Below are positions 63,751 to 64,000 of a stretch of 64,000 bases of DNA, in pieces. The stretch's first letter is position 1, and every line of letters starts with the position of its first letter. The stretch is from Limimaricola soesokkakensis. GTDB taxonomy: Bacteria; Pseudomonadota; Alphaproteobacteria; Rhodobacterales; Rhodobacteraceae. The notes beneath the pieces were generated by a model. That model was not told the origin of the DNA, made no database searches, and was given only the letters and a program-made list of their open reading frames with translations. The position numbers were made by a program, and so were the translations under genes. Location: the NCBI RefSeq assembly GCF_900172345.1, contig NZ_FWFY01000001.1, positions 372,001 to 436,000 of the forward strand, in the 5' to 3' direction.

Positions 63751-64000
63751 GAAAAGCGCGGGTCGGCGGCGATGAGCGCCGCCACCCGGTCGCGCTCGGC
63801 GGCGAAATCATGCGGCACGTCAGCTGCGCCACGGCCGCCCGAGAGCGATTTCGACGCAAAGAAATCAAAGCCGTGAAGCCGTGCTGAGGCTAGATCCGAA
63901 CGCGCGAGAAGATCGATGGCGAGCATGCCCGTCGTGGGGCGCGCGCCCAGTTCGTCGCGCAGCGCCGCCGCACGGATCGCGGGCAACAGCGCAAAGCCCG
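63741..64000 (-). CDS. Probable glycosyltransferase (GT29/sialyltransferase-like), C-terminal part, cut by window edge
   Basis: About 86 codons of a minus-strand gene whose frame is open to the window edge. The visible end reads RPTTGMLAIDLLARSDLASA, then RLHGFDFFASKSLSGGRGAA and DVPHDFAAERDRVAALIAAD. The TTGM...GFDFF pattern with a following PHDF histidine resembles the C-terminal motifs of GT29-type (sialyltransferase-like) proteins that occur in Rhodobacterales. With only the C-terminus visible the family call is provisional. It ends 15 nt from the convergent M20 gene, at a tandem repeat. Confidence 0.6.
   Translation of the reverse strand, partial: GFALLPAIRAAALRDELGARPTTGMLAIDLLARSDLASARLHGFDFFASKSLSGGRGAADVPHDFAAERDRVAALIAADPRFSLA

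Noticed and set aside
1-64000. tRNA or rRNA genes, CRISPR arrays, insertion sequences, prophage or integration sites
   Set aside because: No cloverleaf-like segment, no spaced direct repeats of CRISPR type, no transposase or integrase reading frame, and no terminal inverted repeats were noticed in reading both strands by eye; a covariance-model scan would be needed to exclude small RNAs.

Overview
The window is a gene-dense, high-GC segment of an alphaproteobacterial chromosome. The layout fits Rhodobacterales (Rhodobacteraceae/Paracoccaceae): a DUF2484 gene inside the division/cell-wall cluster, a long-tailed FtsZ, PntA with its own membrane anchor, aerobic cobaltochelatase cobS/cobT, an imuA-imuB-dnaE2 mutasome cassette behind a GTTC-N7-GTTC SOS box, and many small families common in that order (DUF427, DUF3422, DUF1684). 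The species cannot be fixed from sequence alone. I saw no rRNA, tRNA, CRISPR, insertion sequence or prophage.

Region 1 (1-18241) is the dcw cluster and its extension, nearly all on the + strand: murF (3' end), mraY, murD, [a minus-strand BaiN/YhiN-like flavoprotein], ftsW, murG, murC, DUF2484, murB, ddl, ftsQ, ftsA, ftsZ, then after a strong terminator lpxC, bamD and recN. These genes build lipid II, assemble the divisome, start lipid A synthesis and insert outer-membrane proteins. Most junctions are 1-13 nt overlaps.

Region 2 (18242-29384) begins with a convergent gap and a LuxR-type regulator fused to a degenerate alpha/beta-hydrolase domain. A divergent ClC chloride channel follows. Next is a minus-strand run: cobS, a racemase-like gene without the usual cysteines, cobT, an M24 aminopeptidase and DUF427. 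An ECF sigma factor with its RskA-type anti-sigma factor stands opposite.

Region 3 (29473-42337) holds a J-domain protein, a DUF4177 protein, gatB, two tandem lytic transglycosylases, a PlsC-like acyltransferase, a PfpI/DJ-1 protein, pepN, a small membrane protein, malate synthase G with a GlcG/HbpS protein, and a C26 glutamine amidotransferase.

Region 4 (42443-49998) is the SOS mutagenesis cassette imuA-imuB-dnaE2 on the minus strand, with a LexA box lying on the -10 of its promoter. A di-haem cytochrome c peroxidase diverges from it.

Region 5 (50008-64000) carries kynureninase, an isoprenylcysteine-methyltransferase-like protein, pntAB, a DMT exporter, a VOC protein, a pseudouridine synthase, an ornithine/lysine decarboxylase, an LLM flavoprotein, DUF3422, DUF1684, a glycosyltransferase, an M20 amidohydrolase and the 3' end of a probable GT29-like glycosyltransferase.

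I found no complete novel system. The items most worth a second look are the regulator with a hydrolase-derived domain, the cysteine-less racemase homologue in the cobaltochelatase operon, paired palindromes between imuB and dnaE2, a perfect 14-bp hairpin reaching the PfpI ribosome binding site, and a shared AT-rich motif in two convergent gaps.
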